Shown here in pieces: positions 1 through 7,207 of a stretch of 19,864 nt of DNA (position 1 is its first letter; the number at the start of each line of letters is the position of its first letter). The stretch is from Fidelibacterota bacterium TCS52 (GTDB lineage: Bacteria; Fidelibacterota; Fidelibacteria; Fidelibacterales; Fidelibacteraceae). The notes under the pieces were generated by a model. The model searched no databases, was not told the origin of the DNA, and worked only from the letters and a program-made list of their open reading frames with translations. The DNA is taken from NCBI GenBank assembly GCA_001577215.1, contig LSCC01000019.1, positions 1 to 19,864 on the forward strand, read 5' to 3'. The position numbers and the translations under genes are program-made.

Positions 1-187
1 TCGGTTCTTCAATAGATTCATTTTCTATAATTATTGAATTATAAATTTCAATAATTTTTTTTCTTCTATTATTAGCCACTTTTCTATTACCTTTTACTAA
101 ATCATAGAAAAAAATTCCCCATTTTTCTAAAATATTTTTTTCCTCCTCATCAAAGATATCTTCATAACAATCAATTTTGAATTTCAT
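1..187 (-). CDS. Partial small hypothetical protein (possibly DUF413/MaoP-like), 3' end beyond window
   Basis: An open frame starts with ATG at 187 and stays open for 62 codons to the left edge, so the C-terminus is missing. The product begins MKFKIDCYEDIFDEEEKN and continues with a short Trp-Gly segment, then a Lys/Arg-rich stretch. The start lies 12 bases after the stop of the membrane-protein gene upstream on the same strand, which suggests co-transcription, but there is only a weak ribosome-binding site. The N-terminal pattern (acidic residues, then EKNILEKWG, then a Lys/Gly step) loosely recalls the small DUF413 family, but I cannot confirm this from 62 residues. Function unknown. The evidence that it is a gene is the uninterrupted frame in very AT-rich DNA and the tight spacing. 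Confidence 0.5.
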   Translation of the reverse strand, partial: MKFKIDCYEDIFDEEEKNILEKWGIFFYDLVKGNRKVANNRRKKIIEIYNSIIIENESIEEP

Positions 188-199
188 ATTTTCTACCAA

Positions 200-1291
200 C
201 TAATCTTTTTCCATCGCTAATTCTTTTGCCCTCTTCTTCTCAGCAAAAGCAATAAAAGTAATCGCAACTAAAATGAAAAATAATGATATCCAATCAATCA
301 ACATTGGAAAATTTCCACTAAAAGCAATTGCAAAAATAACTGTAGAAACTGTACCTGCAATTAGTGAAGTAAGACGATTTACCAAACCGGCGAATGTTGC
401 AGTCCGTCCTTTAAACATAAAAAGAAAAACTGAAAAGAAAGCTACAATTCCAAAAGCAGAACCAACGATCATTGCCCAATACCACCAATCCTTTACTGGC
501 GAAAATATTGCGTTTACAAATGGTGTGATCCTGTCACCGGTAACCCCACCGAGTTTAGCGAATAAAATAACAACAACCACAACTAAAACAAGAGTCAAAG
601 TAGAGGCAATTTGTTCAATAGCAAAAAATGCTTTATTGTTATCACCTTTAGATTTTTTAGGTCGAGTATTCTTATAATAATTCATAATATATATTCTAAT
701 TGCATAGGAAACAATGTATGCAGAAAATACTACCATAACCGGAAGTGAAGCAAACGGACTCGCTTTTCCTTCAGCACCTCCGCTAAATATTTTTATTCCA
801 ATTGCCAAAAGCGCGAACACAACCCCAATATTTTCTTCCAAATACACTTTCTTTTTCAAAAATCCCTTTTTAATTTGAATTGCATCTACTACCCTGCTAA
901 TAATTATTACAGAACCTCGCATCAACACCATTGCAACCATAACTGAAATTCCTTTGAACGAATACATTAATGTAGTCGTTGGAATTATTACAGCGGTAAA
1001 AACTCCTGATGGCAAAATGTACTTTAATTCAGATGGAACCATATATTTACCAAAATTTATCCTTTTGATAGAATTTATCTTATACCATCTTCTAATTAAT
1101 ACAAATGTAGTTACTATTAATGTAGAAGAAAAAGTGCTATAAAACAAATATTCCATTCCATTCAGTCCAGGTCTGCCTGCACCACTTGACAAGAAAAATT
1201 TAACACTCAATCCGGTAATAATATAAAATATAAAATAACCGAAACTAAGTTCACCTAATCTTTTTGTACTGTCTAATTTTGCTTTTCCCAT
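200..1291 (-). CDS. Polytopic membrane protein, DMT/EamA-superfamily-like transporter
   Basis: This is a 363-residue, very hydrophobic protein with about ten predicted membrane segments by eye. A short Lys/Arg-rich N-terminus precedes the first helix, and a charged tail ends in EKKRAKELAMEKD. Near residues 115-140 a helix with MRGSVIII, and near 300-320 the motif AGLVNRLTSLIAG, resemble paired helices of drug/metabolite-transporter (EamA, nucleotide-sugar transporter-like) proteins. That assignment is by general pattern only and the substrate is unknown. The start ATG follows AAAGGAT, and this site overlaps the stop codon of the P-loop gene upstream; only 3 bases separate the two genes, so translation is probably coupled. 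It could instead be an uncharacterised integral membrane family. Confidence 0.6.
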   Translation of the reverse strand: MGKAKLDSTKRLGELSFGYFIFYIITGLSVKFFLSSGAGRPGLNGMEYLFYSTFSSTLIVTTFVLIRRWYKINSIKRINFGKYMVPSELKYILPSGVFTAVIIPTTTLMYSFKGISVMVAMVLMRGSVIIISRVVDAIQIKKGFLKKKVYLEENIGVVFALLAIGIKIFSGGAEGKASPFASLPVMVVFSAYIVSYAIRIYIMNYYKNTRPKKSKGDNNKAFFAIEQIASTLTLVLVVVVVILFAKLGGVTGDRITPFVNAIFSPVKDWWYWAMIVGSAFGIVAFFSVFLFMFKGRTATFAGLVNRLTSLIAGTVSTVIFAIAFSGNFPMLIDWISLFFILVAITFIAFAEKKRAKELAMEKD

Positions 1292-1294
1292 TTT

Positions 1295-2014
1295 TTATCC
1301 TTTATTATTTATTTTCCATAATTTCTTAAAATTGTTATCTAATACCGGACCTAATTTATTAAAATCATTCGTTACTTCAGGCATATTGTGAAATACAACA
1401 TAAGGAACTTTATGATTTTTAATTGTAATAAATTCAGAATCATCACCTTTGAACTCTTCCCAATCAACTTTCTTATACATCTTTTCTAATTTTTCATCAG
1501 GTAATCCATGTTCCAGTATTGAATCCGGTCTTTCAGGGTTAAATCTCTTACGGTTTTTTCTCAAAGATTCTTCGTAAGGAACATCGATATAAAGAATTAC
1601 TGCCTTACTCAAAATATCATCAGATAAATGTTCAAAAGCTGATTTATATCCACCATGTTCGCTTCCTCTACTGAATTCTAAAATAGAAGTATAATTATTT
1701 TTATAATTTTCATCCCGTATTTTTTTAGAATATTCTAAAGATATTCTTTCAATCAATAAATCCCATTGATATTGATATAAAAAATTACCGTCTTTATCTG
1801 TTTGCATTCTTGGTTTCTTTAAAATTTTTTCCAAAATTGCATCATCTTCAAACCAAGTCCACAACATTGGGAAATCATCAATTTCCTCAAAGTCAGAGAT
1901 ATGAAAACGATCTATTCTTTCTTTTTTCGGCGTTTTCTTAAGAAAATCAATTACTTCACTTTTCCCTGCTGCAGGTCTGCCCATTAAAATTATAATTTCA
2001 AAATGATTTTTCAT
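1295..2014 (-). CDS. P-loop NTPase/kinase-like protein
   Basis: The product of 239 residues opens with a beta-strand-like run (FEIIILM) into a Walker A motif, GRPAAGKS, at residues 12-19. This is typical of small nucleotide or metabolite kinases. A later hydrophobic strand, AVILYIDVPYEES, followed by a basic stretch (RKNRKR) resembles the later core strand and lid of adenylate-kinase-fold enzymes. The frame is open 7 codons further upstream (ATG at 2035). I chose the ATG at 2014 because AAGGAG lies just before it, whereas the upstream ATG has no such site. The substrate cannot be read from the sequence. It is probably co-transcribed with the membrane protein 3 bases downstream, and sits head-to-head with the homoaconitase gene across a 268-base spacer. 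Confidence 0.7.
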   Translation of the reverse strand: MKNHFEIIILMGRPAAGKSEVIDFLKKTPKKERIDRFHISDFEEIDDFPMLWTWFEDDAILEKILKKPRMQTDKDGNFLYQYQWDLLIERISLEYSKKIRDENYKNNYTSILEFSRGSEHGGYKSAFEHLSDDILSKAVILYIDVPYEESLRKNRKRFNPERPDSILEHGLPDEKLEKMYKKVDWEEFKGDDSEFITIKNHKVPYVVFHNMPEVTNDFNKLGPVLDNNFKKLWKINNKG

Positions 2015-2018
2015 TACT

Positions 2019-2024
2019 CTCCTT
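2019..2024 (-). promoter_or_regulatory. Ribosome-binding site fixing the start of the P-loop gene
   Basis: AAGGAG on the minus strand lies 4 bases before the ATG at 2014. It falls inside the longer open frame that would begin at 2035, so it decides for the shorter protein. Confidence 0.6.
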
Positions 2025-2282
2025 ATATTATTCATACAACTTCATAAAGTTTTTAAATTTATAAATTATTTTTTGATTTTTCAATTATAATATTGTTTTT
2101 CTTTTAATGGGTAAATTTCAAAAATTCTAATTTATTTTCCTTTGCATCAATTTTCTTTTTTGGGCACTTGGCATGATCCTCTTAAACCTGTTTATTTTTT
2201 TCATTTCATACTATTATTTGTATAAATTGTTTTATAAATTAAATTAGTAATTATAGATTATATTTTAAATATAGGAGAGAAG

Positions 2283-4235
2283 ATGTCACAAAACTTGATC
2301 GAAAAAATTGCTCAAAAATATTCAACAGAAGATGAAAAAGTAAAAAGCGGTGATTATTTATCCATAAAACCTGCTCATATCTTAACTCACGACAATACAG
2401 GGGCAATAATTCCGAAATTCAAAAATATCGGCATAAAAAAAATCAAATTTCCACAACAGCCAATGTTTGCTCTCGATCATAATGTTCAAAATAAAGATAA
2501 AGCAAATTTAAAGAAATATAGAAAAATCGAATTATTCGCGAAAGAAATGGGAGTTGATTTCTATCCTGCAGGAAGGGGAATTGGTCATCAAATAATGTGT
2601 GAAGAAGGATATGCATTCCCCGGGGAAATGTCAGTTGCTTCGGATAGTCACGCAAATACTTACGGTGGATTGGGTTGCTTAGGTACACCAATTGTCAGAA
2701 CTGATGCAGCTTGCATTTGGGCTACAGGCGAAACATGGTGGCAAATCCCTCCCGTTGCAAAAGTCATTTTAAAAGGGAAATTGCAAAAGAATGTTACAGG
2801 AAAAGATGTTGCATTAGCTCTTTGCGGATATTTCAAAAATGATGAAGTGTTAAATCACGGAATCGAATTTCAAGGTGAAGGAATTAAAAACTTATCGATC
2901 GACTCACGATTATCTATTGCGAACATGACAACCGAATGGGGAGCATTGGTTGGCCTCTTCCCTGTCGATGAAAAAACAATAGGGTGGCTTGAAAATAGAA
3001 ATAAATATATTATGAAAAATGGAATAGAAGATGTCCCTTCTAACCAAACCCAAAATGGAATTCATCCACGTATCAATAATAAAACAATAAAAGAATTGAA
3101 AAGTAATATTCCAAAAGCAGATAAAAATGCAAATTATGCAAAAGAACTAGTTGTTGATCTTTCATCAATATCGTCTTTTGTTTCTGGTCCTCACAATATA
3201 AAAATATCAAAAACTGCCAGTAAAATTATGAAAGAAAAAATTAAAATTGATAAAGCATATTTGGTTTCTTGTGTAAATGCTAGGGTTGAAGATCTTGCAG
3301 AATCTGCCTCAGTATTAAATGGGAAAAAAGTTGCAGAACATGTTGAATTATATGTAGCAGCAGCTTCCGATCAGATTCAAAAAGAAAGTGAAAAAAGAGG
3401 CGATTGGAAAAAGATCATAGATTCCGGTGCAATTCCATTACCTCCCGGATGTGGTCCTTGTATTGGATTAGGAAAAGGATTATTGAAAGACGATGAAGTT
3501 GGAATTTCTGCAACAAATAGAAATTTTAAGGGACGAATGGGAACAAAGAATTCCGAAGCATATCTGGCATCACCAGCAACTGTTGCCACTTCTGCAATTA
3601 ATGGATTCATCAGTTCAAAAAGTCAAGTAAAAGATAAAAAACTTAATTTTTCAATAAAGACGTTTAATAAAAAACCAACACCAAATAAAAAAGTAAAGAT
3701 CATTAAAGGTTTTAGAGAGAAAATTATTGGTAATATTATTTTTTGTCCTAAAGATAATATTAACACAGATGGAATTTTCCCTGGAAAATATACTTATATA
3801 GATGATTTCACTCCCGAACAGCAAGCAAAAGTCGTTATGGAAAATTACGATATTAATTTTAACAAAATCGTTAAAAAGGGAAATATTTTAGTTGGCGGTT
3901 TTAATTTCGGTACAGGGAGTTCTCGCGAACAGGCAGCAACAGCATTTAAATATCGTGGCATTCAATTAATAATTGCAGGTTCATTCAGCCAAACATATAA
4001 ACGAAACGCCATAAATAATGGTTTTATTGTAATAGAATCTCCAGAGTTTGTAAATGATCTAAAAAACCAATTTGATACAAATATTTTAACAATAGGCACA
4101 AAATTAGAGTGTGAGGTCAATTTTACAAATTCCAAAATAATTATTGAAAACAATAAATATGAATTTTCTCCAATTGGTGCTAATATACAAAAAATAATTA
4201 TTGAAGGTGGAATTGAAAAGTTATTAAAAAAATAA
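2283..4235 (+). CDS. Single-chain homoaconitase / aconitase-superfamily hydro-lyase, fungal Lys4 type
   Basis: The 650-residue protein carries both aconitase parts in one chain: the three-domain catalytic half (about 1-450) and the swivel domain (about 480-650). The [4Fe-4S] ligands are visible as C330 (VSCVNAR) and C390/C393 (PPGCGPCIG). The swivel-domain active-site motif FGTGSSREQ is at 542-550. Long stretches, including FYPAGRGIGHQ, GTPIVRTDAA, GETWWQIPPVAKV and EVGISATNRNFKGRMG, match what I know of fungal mitochondrial homoaconitase better than AcnA, AcnB or bacterial LeuC/LeuD. Family chemistry is cis-homoaconitate to homoisocitrate in alpha-aminoadipate lysine synthesis. No other gene of that pathway is in the window, so substrate and pathway are inference, and a role on citrate or another tricarboxylate is possible. 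Start ATG follows AGGAGAGAAG. Confidence 0.85.
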   Translation: MSQNLIEKIAQKYSTEDEKVKSGDYLSIKPAHILTHDNTGAIIPKFKNIGIKKIKFPQQPMFALDHNVQNKDKANLKKYRKIELFAKEMGVDFYPAGRGIGHQIMCEEGYAFPGEMSVASDSHANTYGGLGCLGTPIVRTDAACIWATGETWWQIPPVAKVILKGKLQKNVTGKDVALALCGYFKNDEVLNHGIEFQGEGIKNLSIDSRLSIANMTTEWGALVGLFPVDEKTIGWLENRNKYIMKNGIEDVPSNQTQNGIHPRINNKTIKELKSNIPKADKNANYAKELVVDLSSISSFVSGPHNIKISKTASKIMKEKIKIDKAYLVSCVNARVEDLAESASVLNGKKVAEHVELYVAAASDQIQKESEKRGDWKKIIDSGAIPLPPGCGPCIGLGKGLLKDDEVGISATNRNFKGRMGTKNSEAYLASPATVATSAINGFISSKSQVKDKKLNFSIKTFNKKPTPNKKVKIIKGFREKIIGNIIFCPKDNINTDGIFPGKYTYIDDFTPEQQAKVVMENYDINFNKIVKKGNILVGGFNFGTGSSREQAATAFKYRGIQLIIAGSFSQTYKRNAINNGFIVIESPEFVNDLKNQFDTNILTIGTKLECEVNFTNSKIIIENNKYEFSPIGANIQKIIIEGGIEKLLKK

Positions 4236-4274
4236 ATAATTAACATTATTTTATTGGGATTTAATAAAAAATAG

Positions 4275-4295
4275 ATTATTTTTAATAAAAATAAT
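4275..4295 (+). repeat. AT-only palindrome upstream of the cNMP-binding gene
   Basis: A perfect 9-base inverted repeat (ATTATTTTT / AAAAATAAT) around a 3-base centre ends about 11 bases before the start codon, next to the GAGG ribosome-binding site. It could be an operator or a weak hairpin. In DNA this AT-rich it could also be chance. Confidence 0.3.
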
Positions 4296-4306
4296 ATGAG
4301 GAAAAA

Positions 4307-4819
4307 ATGAATTCACCACTTTGGGACAATATTTTTAAGAATAAAAAATCCAAAAATGCATTAGAGTTTGAGACAATAAAAGATGCAAACATTTTTAATG
4401 GATTAAAAAATAAAGAGTTAAAATTTGTACAAACAATGGTTTATTTACGAACTTATAAAAAAGACGAATATATTTTCAAAAAAAATAACCCTGGCAATGG
4501 AATGTATATCATTCTTAAAGGTGAAGTGCAGATCATTGATGAAAATAAAAAAGATCAAAAACAGAATTTATTAGCCACATTAAAAGATGGTGAATTTTTT
4601 GGTGAACTATCATTGTTAGATGAATCACCTCGTTCTGCATCTGCTCTTTGTTCTGATGACACGGAAGCGTTAGGATTCTTCAGAAGTGATCTTTTAGATA
4701 TCACCAACAGAAAACCATTAATTGGTTCAAAAATAGTTTTGAATGTTGCTAGGATACTAGGCGAAAGATTACGTATAACAAATAAAAATCTTTATGAAAT
4801 CCAACAAAAAAATAAGTAA
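4307..4819 (+). CDS. Stand-alone cyclic-nucleotide-binding domain protein
   Basis: The 170-residue protein is one cNMP-binding beta-roll (about residues 25-145) with short helical ends and no DNA-binding domain, so it is not a Crp/Fnr transcription factor. The phosphate-binding cassette is visible as FFGELSLLDESPRSASA near 97-113. The conserved glutamate (E100) and arginine (R109) that contact ribose and phosphate in this family are kept, so ligand binding is plausible. It resembles small cNMP-binding regulatory proteins of unknown partner. The start has GAGG 7 bases upstream. Its stop is only 4 bases before the likely start of the membrane protein that follows, which suggests one transcript and possibly regulation of that protein. 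The spacing from the homoaconitase upstream is 71 bases. Confidence 0.8.
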   Translation: MNSPLWDNIFKNKKSKNALEFETIKDANIFNGLKNKELKFVQTMVYLRTYKKDEYIFKKNNPGNGMYIILKGEVQIIDENKKDQKQNLLATLKDGEFFGELSLLDESPRSASALCSDDTEALGFFRSDLLDITNRKPLIGSKIVLNVARILGERLRITNKNLYEIQQKNK

Positions 4820-4823
4820 TAAT

Positions 4824-5906
4824 ATGATGACAAAAAATCAGAAATTTATTGTAAAATTATTATCATATTTAGCAGGAATATTTGTATTATTTTTTCTAAT
4901 CACAAAATTAACTTCATTAATATTGATAATTGTTCTATCAATATTATTATTTACTATGTTAGATCCTTCAGTTGATAAACTTGAACGATACAACATTCCT
5001 CGTGGTCTTTCAACTGCAATTGTAATATTACTGGTTTTTTTATTTATCGGAATTGGCGTCAGTAGCTTAACACCGATCATTCAAGATGCAGGAGCGACTA
5101 TCTTAGAAAAAGTAAAAACTAATGATCCAAATAATAATAATATTGAAAATATTATTTTGTCTTTTGATAAAAACATCCCTTTTTATGATCTTTCTGAAAA
5201 TATGCCAGAAATATTAGACAAAATAAATCCGATATTAAAAAATGTAACAAATAAATTGGCAAAAACCGCTTTAAATATTGGTAAATCTATTATTAATTTT
5301 GCTGCGAATCTTTTTGTTATTATTTTTATCACTTTTTTCTTCCTTAAAGATGAAAGAAAATTAAAAAAAGGATTAATTAAATTGATTCCAAACAAACATT
5401 TTGAATTATCATTAAATTTAATGTATAAAATTCAAAAACAATTGGCTTCATATTTAAAAGGACAATTTTTAGCAGCTACAAGTGTTGGTGTTTTGTCAAC
5501 TTTTGGATTATTTATTTTAAATACCTTCTTTGATGCAAATATACCCTATTTTGTTTTGATTGGAATTTTAGCTGGCTTAGCAAATTTAATTCCCTATATT
5601 GGACCGGCTGTTGGAATTGTTTTTGCTATTACACCTGTAGTATTTATGGGATCAGAGAATATGTTGTTTATTATTGTATTAATTATCATTACATTTTCAC
5701 TTGTTCAAATGGTTGATAATGTTCTTGTAAGTCCAATTGTAGTCGGAAAAAGTGTTGATATGCATCCATTAGCAGTATTTATAGTGTTGATAATAGGTGG
5801 TAGCTTATTGGGAATTGTGGGAATGTTATTCGCAGTACCAACTGCAGGAATTATTAAAGTAACCATATCAGAGGTCATAACAAACGCATCGAAATATAGA
5901 GTGTAA
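4824..5906 (+). CDS. AI-2E family transporter (PF01594-like permease)
   Basis: This is a hydrophobic protein of 360 residues from the ATG at 4824. Two N-terminal membrane helices are followed by a soluble segment of about 100 residues, then several C-terminal helices. The motif LAGLANLIPYIGPAVGI is the family signature region, followed by the usual VQMVDNVLVSPIVVGKSV stretch. Members export or exchange diverse small solutes (autoinducer-2, Na+/H+ and others), so the name does not fix the substrate. An in-frame ATG at 4794 would overlap the preceding gene by 26 bases. Neither start has a strong ribosome-binding site, and I prefer 4824 because it avoids the overlap. The 3' end runs directly into a repeat element. 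Confidence 0.8.
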   Translation: MMTKNQKFIVKLLSYLAGIFVLFFLITKLTSLILIIVLSILLFTMLDPSVDKLERYNIPRGLSTAIVILLVFLFIGIGVSSLTPIIQDAGATILEKVKTNDPNNNNIENIILSFDKNIPFYDLSENMPEILDKINPILKNVTNKLAKTALNIGKSIINFAANLFVIIFITFFFLKDERKLKKGLIKLIPNKHFELSLNLMYKIQKQLASYLKGQFLAATSVGVLSTFGLFILNTFFDANIPYFVLIGILAGLANLIPYIGPAVGIVFAITPVVFMGSENMLFIIVLIIITFSLVQMVDNVLVSPIVVGKSVDMHPLAVFIVLIIGGSLLGIVGMLFAVPTAGIIKVTISEVITNASKYRV

Positions 5907-6041
5907 CCGCAGAAAACCACAAAAAGCACAAGGAAAGTACAAAGAAGCCAATAAAGAATTTTTAATTTAAAAATTTGATTAGAAATTTGAAATTTGCAAT
6001 CCGTAATTACATTTCTTTTGCGTATCTGTGAGAGGTTTTTT
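5905..6041. repeat. Dispersed inverted-repeat element, copy A
   Basis: The left arm is rich in CCACA/GCACAAGG/TACAAAG units. It is followed by an AATTTTTAATTT-like centre and AAATTTGA repeats with GCAATCCGTAAT. The right arm (CTTTTGCGTATCTGTGAGAGG) is roughly complementary to the left arm. It is clearly related to copy B at 6224-6357. It begins at the stop codon of the AI-2E gene, so it may also act as that gene's transcription end. No coding frame is supported. Confidence 0.55.
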
Positions 6042-6068
6042 TATCTCCTCAATTATTTATTAAAAAAG

Positions 6069-6140
6069 CTCTGGAGGAGGGATTTGAACCCACGACCTAG
6101 TGGTTAACAGCCACCCGCTCTGCCGCTGAGCTACTCCAGA
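6069..6140 (-). tRNA. tRNA-Asn (anticodon GTT)
   Basis: A full cloverleaf can be drawn. The acceptor stem is TCTGGAG/CTCCAGA, and the D stem is GCTC/GAGC with a GG-containing loop. The anticodon stem is GGTGG/CCACT with loop CTGTTAA, giving anticodon GTT at 6106-6108. The T loop is TTCAAAT. The discriminator base is G, as expected for asparagine tRNAs, and CCA is not encoded. One T-stem pair is a U-U mismatch (50:64, genomic positions 6092 and 6078). A run of six T follows the 3' end and may help termination. The gene lies alone between two repeat elements, in the same orientation as the TPR and malic-enzyme genes upstream of it. Confidence 0.95.
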
Positions 6141-6223
6141 TATTTCCAAATTCAAAAATCTGTAAAAGATAAATAATATTTTATATTAAAGCAAGCATTT
6201 TTCAAAAATAAAATTGGGGCAGA

Positions 6224-6357
6224 TAACCACAAGATACACAAGGGAATCACGAAAAACACAAAGTAATATTTTTAATTTTGAAATTGGATTTGATATTGGA
6301 AATTTGATATTCGAAATCCATAACCTCTTTGTGTGCAACTCTTATTGTGATTTTTCC
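6224..6357. repeat. Dispersed inverted-repeat element, copy B
   Basis: The architecture is the same as copy A: a left arm ACCACAAGATACACAAGGGA continuing to CACAAAG, a centre TAATATTTTTAATTTTG, then GATATTGGAAATTTGATATT and an ATCCATAA segment, then a right arm. The right arm (about 6327-6352), read in reverse complement, repeats AATCAC...CACAAAG of the left arm (about 6245-6263), so the element can fold into an imperfect hairpin. It ends about 13 bases from the 3' end of the TPR gene and may serve as a terminator. The remaining non-gene bases 6042-6068 and 6141-6223 show nothing further that I can support. Confidence 0.55.
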
Positions 6358-6369
6358 TAATTTTGCAAA

Positions 6370-7185
6370 TTACTTTTTGTCACTCAATTTGTCTTTAAAA
6401 TGCTTTAATGATTTTTCTAACAATGAAAAACCTTTATACGCTTGACCTAAATAATAATTATTTGCTATTTTCCCTAATTTTTCGTCTTTTGGAATTTCTA
6501 TCCCATAAGAATAAATCATATCTTGATCATTTAACATTTCATCTAATTTTTCTTTTGCCGCTTTATGTCCCGGATCCAATTTCATAACATTCTTAAAATA
6601 TTTCAATGCATTTTCTATATCAGAAATACCTAAATAAGCCAATCCCAAATGATAATTGACGGATACAATTTCAGGGGATTCCTTAAAAATTTTCAATAAA
6701 CAATCTATGGCATTTTTATATTTACCTATTGCTTTATAGACGATAGCCATGTGATAACATCCCAACGAGTTTCCTTCATTTAGAGATCTCAATTTTTGAT
6801 ATGCTTCAACACTTTTATTCATTCTTCCAATATGATAATAGGACAAACCCAACCAATAATAAGCCATATCAATCTTATTATCACTTTCAATAACCATTTT
6901 TAATACTTTTACTGCTTTACTAAAATTGGTAGCCCTAAAATATGAAATTCCTAATCTATACAATGCTAAAATATGATGAGGTGCTTGTTCAACTAATCTT
7001 TCATAATAATCAATTGATTTCTTTATTTCACCAAGAATATAATAAATATCACCTAAATTAAATTTCGCATTAATATTTTCTGGATCATTATCTAATATTT
7101 CTTTATATTCTTTTGCAGATTCTTGTAGTTTACCTTCCATCTTCAATTGATTAGCTTGTTTCAACACTTTATCCAAATCGATCAT
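6370..7185 (-). CDS. TPR-repeat protein (paralogue 1)
   Basis: The 271-residue soluble protein consists of about six 34-residue tetratricopeptide repeats (residues about 3-208), with the usual pattern of small and aromatic residues (for example FNLGDIYYILGEIKKSIDYY and ALYRLGISYF). A C-terminal part of about 60 residues ends in another TPR-like helix pair. There is no signal peptide or membrane segment. TPRs bind partner proteins; the partner here is unknown. The gene begins 22 bases after malic enzyme and has an AAAGGAA ribosome-binding site, so it is the last gene of the carbon-metabolism cluster. It is closely related to the TPR protein on the other side of malic enzyme. Role as a scaffold or regulator of these enzymes is inference from position only. 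Confidence 0.85.
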   Translation of the reverse strand: MIDLDKVLKQANQLKMEGKLQESAKEYKEILDNDPENINAKFNLGDIYYILGEIKKSIDYYERLVEQAPHHILALYRLGISYFRATNFSKAVKVLKMVIESDNKIDMAYYWLGLSYYHIGRMNKSVEAYQKLRSLNEGNSLGCYHMAIVYKAIGKYKNAIDCLLKIFKESPEIVSVNYHLGLAYLGISDIENALKYFKNVMKLDPGHKAAKEKLDEMLNDQDMIYSYGIEIPKDEKLGKIANNYYLGQAYKGFSLLEKSLKHFKDKLSDKK

Positions 7186-7207
7186 TTTTTATTCCTTTAT
7201 CATATTT

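Noticed and set aside
273..677. A 134-codon open frame on the plus strand
   Set aside because: It lies wholly antisense to the membrane-protein gene and has no family features; it is a shadow of that gene.
2161..2185. A GC-richer island (GGGCACTTGGCATGATCC) in the divergent spacer, resembling the -24 half of a sigma-54 promoter
   Set aside because: None of the GG dinucleotides has a GC at the required distance for a -12 element, and no enhancer-binding protein gene is nearby. The spacer must hold promoters for both directions, but I cannot place them.
5905..6357. The repeat units as a CRISPR array
   Set aside because: There are only two imperfect copies, each about 135 bases with inverted symmetry; there are no short identical repeats with regular spacers and no cas genes.
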